A stretch of 64,000 bases of DNA from Rurimicrobium sp040387755 (GTDB taxonomy: Bacteria; Bacteroidota; Bacteroidia; Chitinophagales; Chitinophagaceae): contig JAZKDB010000001.1 in NCBI GenBank assembly GCA_040387755.1, positions 496,001-560,000 of the forward strand, in the 5' to 3' direction. Within the stretch, counting starts at the first letter, position 1. Each line of letters opens with the position of its first letter. Positions 1 to 7,062 of this stretch are shown piece after piece. The translations under genes and the position numbers were made by a program. The notes under the pieces were generated by a model. It had not been told where the DNA came from. It did not search any database and was given only the letters and a program-made list of their open reading frames with translations.

Positions 1-67
1 GGGTATAATATTCCAGCGTCTGAGCTTTGTTGCGCATGGGTAATTTGGGGTGAATTGAGGTGAGCAT
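1..67 (-). CDS. VOC (glyoxalase/bleomycin-resistance) family protein, N-terminal fragment cut by window edge
   Basis: Reading the minus strand from an ATG at 67-65 gives MLTSIHPKLPMRNKAQ and stays open to the edge. This opening (a target strand followed by 'LPMRNKA' and an aromatic pair) is what I know from the first beta strand of Bacteroidota VOC-family proteins, small metal-dependent or drug-binding enzymes built from beta-alpha-beta-beta-beta modules. Only about 22 residues are visible, so the substrate cannot be guessed and the call rests on the N-terminus alone. Confidence 0.5.
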   Translation of the reverse strand, partial: MLTSIHPKLPMRNKAQTLEYYT

Positions 68-128
68 ATAGAGGTGTATTTTGTTTAAAATTGTTTTCTG
101 AGTGATTAAGATTCTGTTATTAAGGTAT

Positions 129-716
129 TTATTGCAAGTGCTTTGGTTTTTGCTTTTGTGCTGCAAGGGTAACAATTTCTATGATTCTTTTTTGTCTTGT
201 TTCGGGTCGTTTGGCCAGAACCAGCCATTGTAAAATGGCCTTTCTTACAGATTTGCTTAAACTCAAATAATATTCCATGGCATTTATCTGCTTATTCAAT
301 TCTGTTTTCAAATCTTCGGGTAAAATTAAGTCTTCTACATCATCCAGAATACTCCACGACCCATTTTGTTTTGCCTTTTCTATACTATCAAAACCGGCCT
401 GTTTCATTTGCCCGTTTTCAATCAGCCGATTTATTTTTTCCTTATTTACTTTAGACCATGTTCCCTTGGCTTTTCTTCGACTGAAAAATTGTATGAATTT
501 TTCTTCATCGAGTGTTTTTCGTACACTGTCTATCCATCCAAAGCAGAGGGCTTCGTCAACAGCTTCTGTCCATGCAATAGTAGGTTTGCCGGTTTTTTTC
601 TTATAGCATACCAGCCAGACTGCCTGCTTCGAAAGATGGTTTGCTTCAAGCCATTTTCTCCAGTCTGTCCTACTTGCAGGATAAAATGTCTCAATATCGT
701 TTTCCGGTTTATTCAA
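129..716 (-). CDS. YdeI/OmpD-associated family protein
   Basis: The 195-residue soluble protein matches the YdeI / bacteriocin-protection family. It has an N-terminal DUF1801-like fold with 'WRKWLEANHLSKQAVWLV', the family signature 'EALCFGWIDS' near residue 55, an Arg/Lys-rich 'FSRRKAKGTWSKVN' stretch, and a C-terminal helical part ending in a basic tail. Family members are cytoplasmic. They are linked genetically to peptide or bacteriocin tolerance in Enterobacteria, but the biochemical role is not established. It is a monocistronic minus-strand gene, and its neighbour on the 5' side is an inverted-repeat element. Confidence 0.8.
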   Translation of the reverse strand: MNKPENDIETFYPASRTDWRKWLEANHLSKQAVWLVCYKKKTGKPTIAWTEAVDEALCFGWIDSVRKTLDEEKFIQFFSRRKAKGTWSKVNKEKINRLIENGQMKQAGFDSIEKAKQNGSWSILDDVEDLILPEDLKTELNKQINAMEYYLSLSKSVRKAILQWLVLAKRPETRQKRIIEIVTLAAQKQKPKHLQ

Positions 717-778
717 TTTGTTCTTTATTTATAGAGAGTACTTTTAATAAAAAAAGGCTAAATTAATCTTTTCGCGAT

Positions 779-920
779 ATCGCCATTGTTGGTGTTGAGG
801 CGAGCGCTTATGCCGTATAGCCCGGCAACAATTTTATTGTTCTTTTTTGTTTTAGTTGATTTTTTTCTACTTGTGGGTGGGCTTAGCTTTCTCTCTTTGT
901 CTCAACACCAATAAGGGCGA
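779..920. repeat. Inverted-repeat element, copy 1 (MITE-like)
   Basis: This element of about 140 bp begins with the arm TTGTTGGTGTTGAGGCGA (near 786-803) and ends with the imperfect complementary arm around 897-920 (CTCAACACCAATAAGGGCGA). The interior includes 'GTATAGCCCGGCAACAATT' and 'GGGTGGGCTTAGCTTTCTC', both shared with the copy at 2211-2393. It ends about 30 bp from the stop codon of the histidine kinase gene. No coding capacity is seen. Confidence 0.75.
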
Positions 921-949
921 AAAATGTGTAGTTATAGGCTGGCCTTTTA

Positions 950-2041
950 TCAATTTTGAATTGAACTAAAAGTTAAAGTAAAAGTGGTTCCAACATTTTC
1001 TTTACTTTCCACTTCAATTTGTCCTCCCATCGCCTCAATTTGATATTTAGTAATAAACAAGCCAATACCTTCAGCGTCTGGATTTCCGTGAAAGGTTTTA
1101 TACATTCCGAATAAATCGGCACCATGTTTTTCTAAATTTATTCCTTTACCATTATCCTTTATTTTTACAATTGTTTTGTCCGATTCCTGAGTACAATAAA
1201 CTTCAATAATTGGAGCTTTGCTTTGCTGTTTATATTTGATTGCATTTGATAATAAATTCAAGATAATGCTCTCCATATAAACAGGATTTGCAAGTATATC
1301 TATTCCCAAATCTATATTGTTTTTAATAATTGCATTTGATGTTTGAGTTTGAACAATCAAGGTCTTTTTAGATTTTTCGATAAGCTCATTCAAATTGATT
1401 TTTCCCGGGTTTAATCTGGCAAGGTTTTGTGATTTTGTAATTTCATTCAAGTGGTTTACTGTACTACTAAATTCTTTGGAAATGTCATTAAGAAAATCAA
1501 TCATTTGACTCTTTTCGTCTTCTGAAGTAGCTAAGCTCAATAAATTGAGAATAGAGGAGAGGTTATTCGAGTATGATTTTAAGTTATGAGAAACAATATT
1601 GGAAAAATTCAAAAGTCGTTCATTTTGCTCTTGTACTTTTTGATTTGATTTGAGCAATTCCTTCTCCATTAATTTTAGTGGTGTTACATCTGCAACATGA
1701 ACAAAAAAACCCACTACCTCTCCTTTAATAATATCAGGGTAATAATTCGCCAAAGAATGCCGGGTGCCGCCTGCAGGCAAAGGAATTTCTCTTTCAAAAG
1801 TTTGAGTTTCTCCTTTCAATGCACCTGAAATAAAGGGAAGATTTTTTTCGTACAAAGGTCCCAGCAATTCTTTAATTGTGATTTTGTCTACCATCTCCTC
1901 TTTCGTTTTCCCAAACCAATCTACATAGGCAGAATTTGCAAAACGACAAACCAGATTTTTGTCCCAGTATGCCAACATTGCGGTAATATGGTCTGCAACC
2001 TTTAACCCTAAAATGTTTGTATTTTGCTTTTCTGTTTGCAT
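950..2041 (-). CDS. PAS-domain sensor histidine kinase (soluble)
   Basis: The protein has 363 residues. A PAS fold occupies about residues 10-120 ('AYWDKNLVCRFANSAYVDWFG'-type start, with 'GFFVHVADVTPLK' leading into the linker). A coiled coil follows, then a dimerisation/phosphoacceptor helix with H152 in 'NIVSHNLKSYSNN', the N-box 'LNLLSNAIKYK', the G1 box 'DNGKGI' and the G2 box 'GIGLFITK'. It has no membrane segment or signal peptide, so it should sense a cytoplasmic or co-factor signal. No response regulator lies nearby, so the partner is unknown. The gene sits between two direct copies of an inverted-repeat element, as if it were a separate cassette. Confidence 0.88.
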   Translation of the reverse strand: MQTEKQNTNILGLKVADHITAMLAYWDKNLVCRFANSAYVDWFGKTKEEMVDKITIKELLGPLYEKNLPFISGALKGETQTFEREIPLPAGGTRHSLANYYPDIIKGEVVGFFVHVADVTPLKLMEKELLKSNQKVQEQNERLLNFSNIVSHNLKSYSNNLSSILNLLSLATSEDEKSQMIDFLNDISKEFSSTVNHLNEITKSQNLARLNPGKINLNELIEKSKKTLIVQTQTSNAIIKNNIDLGIDILANPVYMESIILNLLSNAIKYKQQSKAPIIEVYCTQESDKTIVKIKDNGKGINLEKHGADLFGMYKTFHGNPDAEGIGLFITKYQIEAMGGQIEVESKENVGTTFTLTFSSIQN

Positions 2042-2210
2042 GCTTATCTTTTATGCTTGCCTATAATGGTCGAGGCTTTGCGCAGTTAGGAATTGACTAA
2101 CGGCCTGTTCGAAAATGAAGCTAAATTAGAAACAAAAGCCAATTTGACCAACTAAATTGCTGCTCTCTATAGTTTGTAAAAAGAGCATCCACAAGGGCTT
2201 TTTTCGCTAT

Positions 2211-2393
2211 TGTTGGTGTTGAGGCGAGCGTTTATGCCGTATAGCCCACTAACAATTTTATTGTTCTTTTTTATTTCAGGTGATTTTTAATTGTTGTAAG
2301 GCTTTTGCTTTGCTTCAGCTTCAATATCAACGATGATATCTAGTCTCTACTTGTTGGTGGGCTCAGCTTTCTCCCTTCGCCTCAACACCAACA
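2211..2393. repeat. Inverted-repeat element, copy 2 (perfect 17-bp terminal inverted repeats)
   Basis: TGTTGGTGTTGAGGCGA at 2211-2227 is the exact reverse complement of TCGCCTCAACACCAACA at 2377-2393. The interior matches copy 1 on both sides but carries about 45 extra bases near its middle. It has the same orientation as copy 1, so the two copies are direct repeats flanking the histidine kinase gene. No ORF of note is present. The rest of the 2042-2563 gap contains only this element and the repeat at 2473. Confidence 0.8.
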
Positions 2394-2472
2394 TGGGGAT
2401 GTGACTCTATTGCGCATTTTGTATGTCTGGATTGCGTTTCTGAGCCTTTGTAACTATTTGCACAAATATATC

Positions 2473-2537
2473 CATCAAACATAATACCCAATGCAATCCC
2501 TCGGCGGGGAAATTTCCATGATTTTCAAGAAAATGGG
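2473..2537. repeat. Dispersed 'CGGCGGGGAAATTTCC' repeat, copy 1
   Basis: This stretch of about 65 bp runs CATCAAACATAATACCC, then CAATCCCTCGGCGGGGAAA and a TTTCCATGATTTTCAAGAAA tail. Two further copies lie at 52041-52108 and 53979-54048. It contains the small palindrome GGAAATTTCC and a C-rich/G-rich mini hairpin. It lies just 3' of the heptad-repeat gene. Confidence 0.75.
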
Positions 2538-2563
2538 AGCTAAATGCCTCTACTTATCCAAAT

Positions 2564-3040
2564 TCAGGTAAAAATATTGTGGGAAAAGCCATTTCCATTC
2601 ACGGAAACGCCAAAGTCATTAATGGAAACACCATAGTCATTTAAGGAAATGCCATTTCCAATCACGGAAGTGCCATTTCCATTCACGGAAGTGCCAAAGT
2701 CATTAATGGAAATGCCATTTCCATTCACAGATGTGCCAAATTCATTTAAGGAAACGCCATTTCCATGAATAGATATGGAAAGTTCATCGTGTAATTCGGG
2801 TCTATTTTGATTTATAGAGGCTCTATGATTAATTATTTCGCCTCCATTATTGATTATGATGCCACCATAATTGATTATTTCGGGTTCATAATTGATTATT
2901 TCGCCAACATTATTAATGATGATGCCAACATTATTGATAATTTCGGCTCCATTATTAATGATTTTGCCAATATTATCTATAATACCCCCTCCATCGTCTA
3001 TAATAATGGCATTATACTCTATGATTTTGCCATTATTCAC
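2564..3040 (-). CDS. Heptapeptide-repeat protein encoded by a 21-bp tandem array
   Basis: The 158-residue product starts at a GTG (3040-3038) and consists almost entirely of seven-residue repeats that follow the DNA period. The C-terminal half reads TSVNGNG / ISINDFG / VSINDFG and the N-terminal half EIINNVG / IIINNGG / EIINYGG. The shared pattern is x-[S/I]-[I/V]-N-x-x-G, with Asn at position 4 and Gly at position 7 kept across both halves although the other residues differ. This looks like a beta-solenoid or similar fibrous protein, but I do not recognise a family and there is no signal peptide. It starts 16 bp after the TfoX-domain gene on the same strand. Coding status is uncertain, because a 21-bp period keeps all frames open. 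Confidence 0.45.
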   Translation of the reverse strand: MNNGKIIEYNAIIIDDGGGIIDNIGKIINNGAEIINNVGIIINNVGEIINYEPEIINYGGIIINNGGEIINHRASINQNRPELHDELSISIHGNGVSLNEFGTSVNGNGISINDFGTSVNGNGTSVIGNGISLNDYGVSINDFGVSVNGNGFSHNIFT

Positions 3041-3049
3041 TATGACAAG
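2588..3049. repeat. Tandem array of 22 units of 21 bp
   Basis: Cutting every 21 bases from 2588 gives 22 consecutive units, almost all starting GCC, GGC or GGG. Units 1-9 (2588-2776) follow GCCATTTCCATTCACGGAAA or GCCAAAGTCATTAATGGAAA. After a transition at 2777-2839 the units become GCCAACATTATTGATAATTT and variants up to 3049. The register never slips. Many units contain a short dyad (ATTTCC...GGAAAT, or AATAAT...ATTATT). Confidence 0.9.
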
Positions 3050-3055
3050 TCGGCT

Positions 3056-3319
3056 TTACAGCTTTTTTGCTTTCTGATGAAACAGTCGGAGCTCTTCTTT
3101 TTTCTCTTCGTCCAGCTCGTGCCACTTTATACCCTGTATAGCTCCTTCCAGTCCATAGAGTAAATCTAAACAGGCACCGGGATCCAGTGTCTGCAACAAC
3201 AGAAAGGCTTTTTTACTGCCTAGCTTTTTTAATTGTGCAAAGGAGTTAACTCCTACAGATAATAACCTATGTTCGGTGTCCTTGCCGATATTGATGTGCT
3301 CTCCTAAATCGTTGTTCAT
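3056..3319 (-). CDS. TfoX/Sxy C-terminal-domain protein
   Basis: The 87-residue protein matches the stand-alone TfoX C-terminal domain: 'NIGKDTEHRLLSVGVNSFA' (helix-hairpin-helix-like start), 'LKKLGSKKAF', 'LDLLYGLEGAIQGIKWHEL' and a basic C-terminal helix. In gamma-proteobacteria TfoX/Sxy co-activates competence genes. In Bacteroidota the isolated domain is common and its function is unknown. The gene is followed 16 bp downstream by the heptad-repeat gene and may be co-transcribed with it. Confidence 0.85.
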   Translation of the reverse strand: MNNDLGEHINIGKDTEHRLLSVGVNSFAQLKKLGSKKAFLLLQTLDPGACLDLLYGLEGAIQGIKWHELDEEKKEELRLFHQKAKKL

Positions 3320-3475
3320 CTTTAGAATTGAATGATAAAAATTGTAAGCTCGAAAACTACAACTAGTTTAAAATAGTTTTTTAAAGTTATTTAAATGTAC
3401 ATAACATAAGCCAACATTAATACAATTGGCTATAAGTAAAGGTTTTATAGGTCTAGCTTCGCTGAAAGATAAATT

Positions 3476-4096
3476 ATGAAAAGATTTTTTTTATTGGTTT
3501 CAGGGTTTTTTGCTCTGCAGAATAACGCTTCCGCTCAACTTTCTATTTCTCCCGAAGCTGGCTATCAGATGTCAAAGGTCCGTTATGAAATAGCGGGTAA
3601 AGAGGATAATGGTGATTTTAAATCAGGGTTACGTTTTGGTGCTAATCTGGGTCTTGGCGTATCTGACCATTTAATTTTGCAAGGTGGTGCCTTTTTCTCG
3701 GGCAAAGGTGGTGATATTAATATGCTGGGCTTTGATGTTTCCAGAACCTTTAATTATATCGATATCCCTGTTGTATTGAATTATATGACTGGCGTGGCTA
3801 CGGGTAGCCGGTTTTTTATTGGTGCAGGCCCTTACTGGTCTTATGCTATAGGTGGCAACAATAAGGCTTTGGGTACTAAAACTGATGTTGAAATTGGCTC
3901 TAACGCAGCAACTGATGATATCCGGCCTATGGATTTTGGGATTAATGCCAATATTGGTTTTCTGCTTTCAGGAGGTTTTTATGTAAGAGGAATGTATGCA
4001 CATGGTCTTACCAATATTTTACCCGGCGGAGACAGCGATAATTCAATGCGCAATTCAAGTCTTTCTTTATCTCTGGGATACAATTTTACGTTTTAG
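3476..4096 (+). CDS. Outer-membrane beta-barrel protein (porin/PorT-like family)
   Basis: The protein has 206 residues with a signal peptide (MKRFFLLVSGFFALQNNASA, predicted cut before Q). Alternating amphipathic strands rich in Gly and aromatic residues follow, ending in an aromatic C-terminal strand 'LSLSLGYNFTF', the usual BAM-recognition ending. This is the 8-strand 'OMP_b-brl' type common in Bacteroidota. The ligand is unknown. It is monocistronic, with a clear terminator 31 bp after the stop. Confidence 0.85.
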   Translation: MKRFFLLVSGFFALQNNASAQLSISPEAGYQMSKVRYEIAGKEDNGDFKSGLRFGANLGLGVSDHLILQGGAFFSGKGGDINMLGFDVSRTFNYIDIPVVLNYMTGVATGSRFFIGAGPYWSYAIGGNNKALGTKTDVEIGSNAATDDIRPMDFGINANIGFLLSGGFYVRGMYAHGLTNILPGGDSDNSMRNSSLSLSLGYNFTF

Positions 4097-4126
4097 GTTA
4101 AGCTCATTGTAATCTTTAACTGAATA

Positions 4127-4159
4127 AAAAAAGCAAAGCACCTGGCGCTTTGCTTTTTT
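4127..4159 (+). terminator. Intrinsic terminator after the beta-barrel gene
   Basis: A 13-bp perfect stem AAAAAAGCAAAGC / GCTTTGCTTTTTT with loop ACCTGGC. The U-rich right arm serves the plus-strand gene, and the A-rich left arm would let it work for the minus strand too. Confidence 0.9.
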
Positions 4160-4260
4160 GTTTTTTAAACAATAGAAATCCAAATAACACCAATGCATCA
4201 GCATGGAAATACCCTTTAAAAAATGCAGGACTTTCTATATAGTTTTTGTAGAGAAAGTGA

Positions 4261-4479
4261 TTAATCCTTAGCCCGAAATAAATGTTGCACCCATTTTTGC
4301 ACTATCGGCCCCACAAACAGTATGGAGAGGGTAGCAATAAGAAAAGCGATTGCCCAGGACCTTGCCCAAATAGCTAAAAACCGTTCATTGAAACCAACAT
4401 TGAGTGATACCAGAGTAAAGGATATGATGCAAGTAGTAATGGTGCTCATGATGAGCGCAAAGACAATTCTTTGTTTCAT
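4261..4479 (-). CDS. DUF2798 family small membrane protein
   Basis: The 72 residues form two transmembrane helices (about 5-27 and 39-60): MKQRIVFALIMSTITTCIIS, then 'NERFLAIWARSWAIAF' and 'GPIVQKWVQHLF'. This is the DUF2798 pattern, a small inner-membrane family without known function. It lies 13 bp downstream of the DUF1772 gene and is probably co-transcribed with it and with the Nramp gene. Confidence 0.85.
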   Translation of the reverse strand: MKQRIVFALIMSTITTCIISFTLVSLNVGFNERFLAIWARSWAIAFLIATLSILFVGPIVQKWVQHLFRAKD

Positions 4480-4492
4480 AGTTATATCAATA

Positions 4493-4987
4493 TTATCTGT
4501 GTTTTTTCAGCAGAGAGGCCAGAATTAACAATGCAAATGTTACTACAGAGGCTATACTGCGTATTAAATGAAAACTATTCCAGGGCTCTTCAAATGTTTT
4601 TCTTGCCTCTGAAAGTAGTTGGGGAGAAGCAGACTCAATAATCAGGTCTGCCAATTGATTGTTTAAAGGCACATTGCCCCATACCGTTACACCAAATACA
4701 AAAATGAAATAAGTAAGACTGGCGCTAAGCAGCAGATAAAAGGACAGACCGCTCCTGTAGCTCTGCATACAGCTGAGTGGTAAAAAAATGAGTAAGCCCA
4801 TAAAGCCAGCAAAGAACCATGGATTTTGAATGGCATAATTAATTGCTTTCATCGCCATCAGATATTCTTTATCCGGCAGGGCATGCAATCCAATATTGAC
4901 AGAACAGGAATACGCATAGAATAATCCTGCAGTAAGCCCTGCGAGGAGGATAGTGATAAAGCGTACAATATCTTTAAATGACAACAT
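4493..4987 (-). CDS. DUF1772 (anthrone oxygenase-like) membrane protein
   Basis: The protein has 164 residues and four predicted transmembrane helices. It shows the DUF1772 pattern: 'GLFYAYSCSVNIGLHALPD', a central 'MKAINYAIQNPWFF', and the near-C-terminal 'EEPWNSFHLIRSIASVV'. Fungal relatives were named anthrone oxygenases; bacterial members have no assigned reaction. It lies 12 bp downstream of the Nramp gene and 13 bp upstream of DUF2798, in a likely three-gene unit. Confidence 0.8.
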   Translation of the reverse strand: MLSFKDIVRFITILLAGLTAGLFYAYSCSVNIGLHALPDKEYLMAMKAINYAIQNPWFFAGFMGLLIFLPLSCMQSYRSGLSFYLLLSASLTYFIFVFGVTVWGNVPLNNQLADLIIESASPQLLSEARKTFEEPWNSFHLIRSIASVVTFALLILASLLKKHR

Positions 4988-4999
4988 TTTTTGCGGGTC

Positions 5000-6880
5000 T
5001 TATTGTGCAATGAATACCGGTACCTTCACTTTGTGCCTCAAAGAGTTGACCGTTTCGCCAAAGATAATATCCATCAGGCTATGATGTCCGTGGCTGCCAA
5101 CGATGAGTAAATCCACCTGTTCTTCTTCAACAATTTTGGCAATAGCTTTTACTCTGTTTTTGAATCCTATTTTACCTTCGGCAGTCAGACCATGAGCGCT
5201 AAACATACTCAGGTAATGGTTCATAATTTTTTGATCTTCCTGAGTTTCGTGGTCATGGGCTTCTTCGCCAATAGCTTTTGCTGAGGCACTTTCTACAATA
5301 TGTATCAAAGTGAAACGCGTATCTTTTTCGGCAAGCTTTATCGCATAAGCAATAATCTCTTTGTCGTTAACACCAAAATCTACTGCCAGAGCAATCTTTT
5401 TAAATGACTTTATATGCAGATGCTCCATCGATTGCAACTCGTGATGATGCATGTTGATGCTATGTTGTTTTCTGTTTCGCAGGAAAAGCGGATAGAATGT
5501 TGTGATAATCAGTAATAGGACAAAGCCACTCACAAACAGTATGGTCAATGCCTTTATCAAAAAGTTGTCTGTTCCGGAAATCCAGTCTTTACCACTTTCA
5601 AATAATTGCCACAGGTTGAGTGCAATAATAATACTGGCTACCAGCCAACTGATTATTTTGATTTTGGGGCCGATAACAAATTCGCCCATCCTCGCTTTAT
5701 CACTTACAAAATGTATCAGTGGTATAATAGCAAAAGCCAATTGCATACTGAGTATTACCTGACTAAAGATGAGCATGGCATCTACTTCTTTGTCGCCAAA
5801 ATAGGCAATGACAATAATGGCCGGAATGACAGCCAGCAGACGTGTTATCAGACGGCGGATTAATGGATTGATGCGCAATTGTAAATAACCTTCCATTACT
5901 ATTTGCCCGGCCAGTGTACCTGTAACTGTCGAGCTTTGGCCTGCGGCTATCAAGGCAATGGCAAATAGATGTGAGGACCATTTGTTGCCCAACATGGGCG
6001 ATAATAGTTTGTGTGCTTCTTCCATCGATGCCACTTCGTGCAAACCAGCTTTGTAAAACACAGCAGCAGCCAATATCAGTATGGCCGCATTGACAAAGAA
6101 TGCCAGATTGAGTGCAATAGCGCTGTCAATGACATTGTATTTAATAGCCTGAAGAATGGATTTTCGGTCGTTTCCGGTTTTGCGGGTTTGTACCAGTGCA
6201 GAATGCAGGTATAAATTATGAGGCATTACAGTAGCTCCAATGATTCCGATGGCGATATACAAAGCGGCTTTATTAGGAATATGAGGTACAAAACCCTGGG
6301 CAATATCCCCTAATGGAGGTTGCACGTACATCATTTCTACCCAAAAGCATAGCCCTATAATGGCTATCAGTGCAATGATAAAAGCTTCGAGTTTGCGAAT
6401 ACCCAGACGCTGAAGATACAGTAACAGGAAAGTATCCAGAATGGAAATAGAAACGCCCCATAGCAAAGGAATGTCCAGCAATAAATAGAGGCCAATAGCC
6501 ATACCAAGGACTTCGGCAAGGTCGCAGGCAGCAATGGCTAATTCTGCAAGGATATATAAGATAAAATTGATGGTGCGGGGATAATAATAACGGTTGCATT
6601 GCGCCAGATCTCTGCCCTGTACAATGCCTAGTCGTGCACTCAACGACTGAAGGAGCAATGCCATCAGATTACTCATCAGCAATACCCAGATAAGCGAATA
6701 GCCAAAAGCGCTACCTCCTGCAATATCAGTTGCCCAGTTACCCGGATCCATATATCCCACACTGATGAGGTAGGCAGGACCAAAGAAAGCCAATATCCTT
6801 CGCCATCCTTGTCGTTTGGTATTCGGGTCTACACTTTGATGCACATCACTGAGTGATTTATCTGCGGCTTCGTGGTTCAT
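5000..6880 (-). CDS. Nramp-family divalent metal transporter fused to a universal stress protein domain
   Basis: The protein has 626 residues. Residues about 30-460 are an 11-helix Nramp (MntH/NRAMP) transporter with the metal-site motifs D45-P-G-N in helix 1 and 'VMPHNLYLHSA' in helix 6, which mark Mn2+/Fe2+ proton symporters. A cytosolic linker with His clusters (NMHHHELQSMEHLHIKSF) follows. Residues about 490-626 are a UspA domain with the nucleotide motif 'GSHGHHSLMDIIFGET' (G-x2-G-x9-G). Family knowledge supports metal uptake; the USP domain may couple transport to ATP level or stress, which is inference. The gene diverges from the ABC exporter and heads a group with DUF1772 and DUF2798. 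Confidence 0.9.
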   Translation of the reverse strand: MNHEAADKSLSDVHQSVDPNTKRQGWRRILAFFGPAYLISVGYMDPGNWATDIAGGSAFGYSLIWVLLMSNLMALLLQSLSARLGIVQGRDLAQCNRYYYPRTINFILYILAELAIAACDLAEVLGMAIGLYLLLDIPLLWGVSISILDTFLLLYLQRLGIRKLEAFIIALIAIIGLCFWVEMMYVQPPLGDIAQGFVPHIPNKAALYIAIGIIGATVMPHNLYLHSALVQTRKTGNDRKSILQAIKYNVIDSAIALNLAFFVNAAILILAAAVFYKAGLHEVASMEEAHKLLSPMLGNKWSSHLFAIALIAAGQSSTVTGTLAGQIVMEGYLQLRINPLIRRLITRLLAVIPAIIVIAYFGDKEVDAMLIFSQVILSMQLAFAIIPLIHFVSDKARMGEFVIGPKIKIISWLVASIIIALNLWQLFESGKDWISGTDNFLIKALTILFVSGFVLLLIITTFYPLFLRNRKQHSINMHHHELQSMEHLHIKSFKKIALAVDFGVNDKEIIAYAIKLAEKDTRFTLIHIVESASAKAIGEEAHDHETQEDQKIMNHYLSMFSAHGLTAEGKIGFKNRVKAIAKIVEEEQVDLLIVGSHGHHSLMDIIFGETVNSLRHKVKVPVFIAQ

Positions 6881-6909
6881 TTTGATTTGGGGGAAAGCTT
6901 AATTTGTTA

Positions 6910-6917
6910 CAAAAGTA
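6910..6917 (-). promoter_or_regulatory. Bacteroidota -7 box (TACTTTTG) for the Nramp gene
   Basis: The minus strand reads TACTTTTG here, matching TAnnTTTG, 30 bp upstream of the start codon. No well-spaced -33 TTG is evident, so this is only a -7 match. Confidence 0.45.
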
Positions 6918-7062
6918 AGGGTTTGAAAGATAGATTAGTCTAACAATTTTTGTTTTTGTTGATAGCTTTATAGTTAAAATAGATATGATTTCGGAAAAAA
7001 AATGAAATCCACAATGAATAAGTCCCGACTTTTGCATCTTCATTTATAAAACGGTTTTTCTT

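Noticed and set aside
2588..3049. CRISPR array
   Set aside because: Units are contiguous 21-bp repeats without unique spacers, and no cas genes are near.
3056..3319. Natural competence regulator
   Set aside because: Only the TfoX C-terminal domain is present, without the N-terminal domain or competence genes nearby, so a competence role is not supported.
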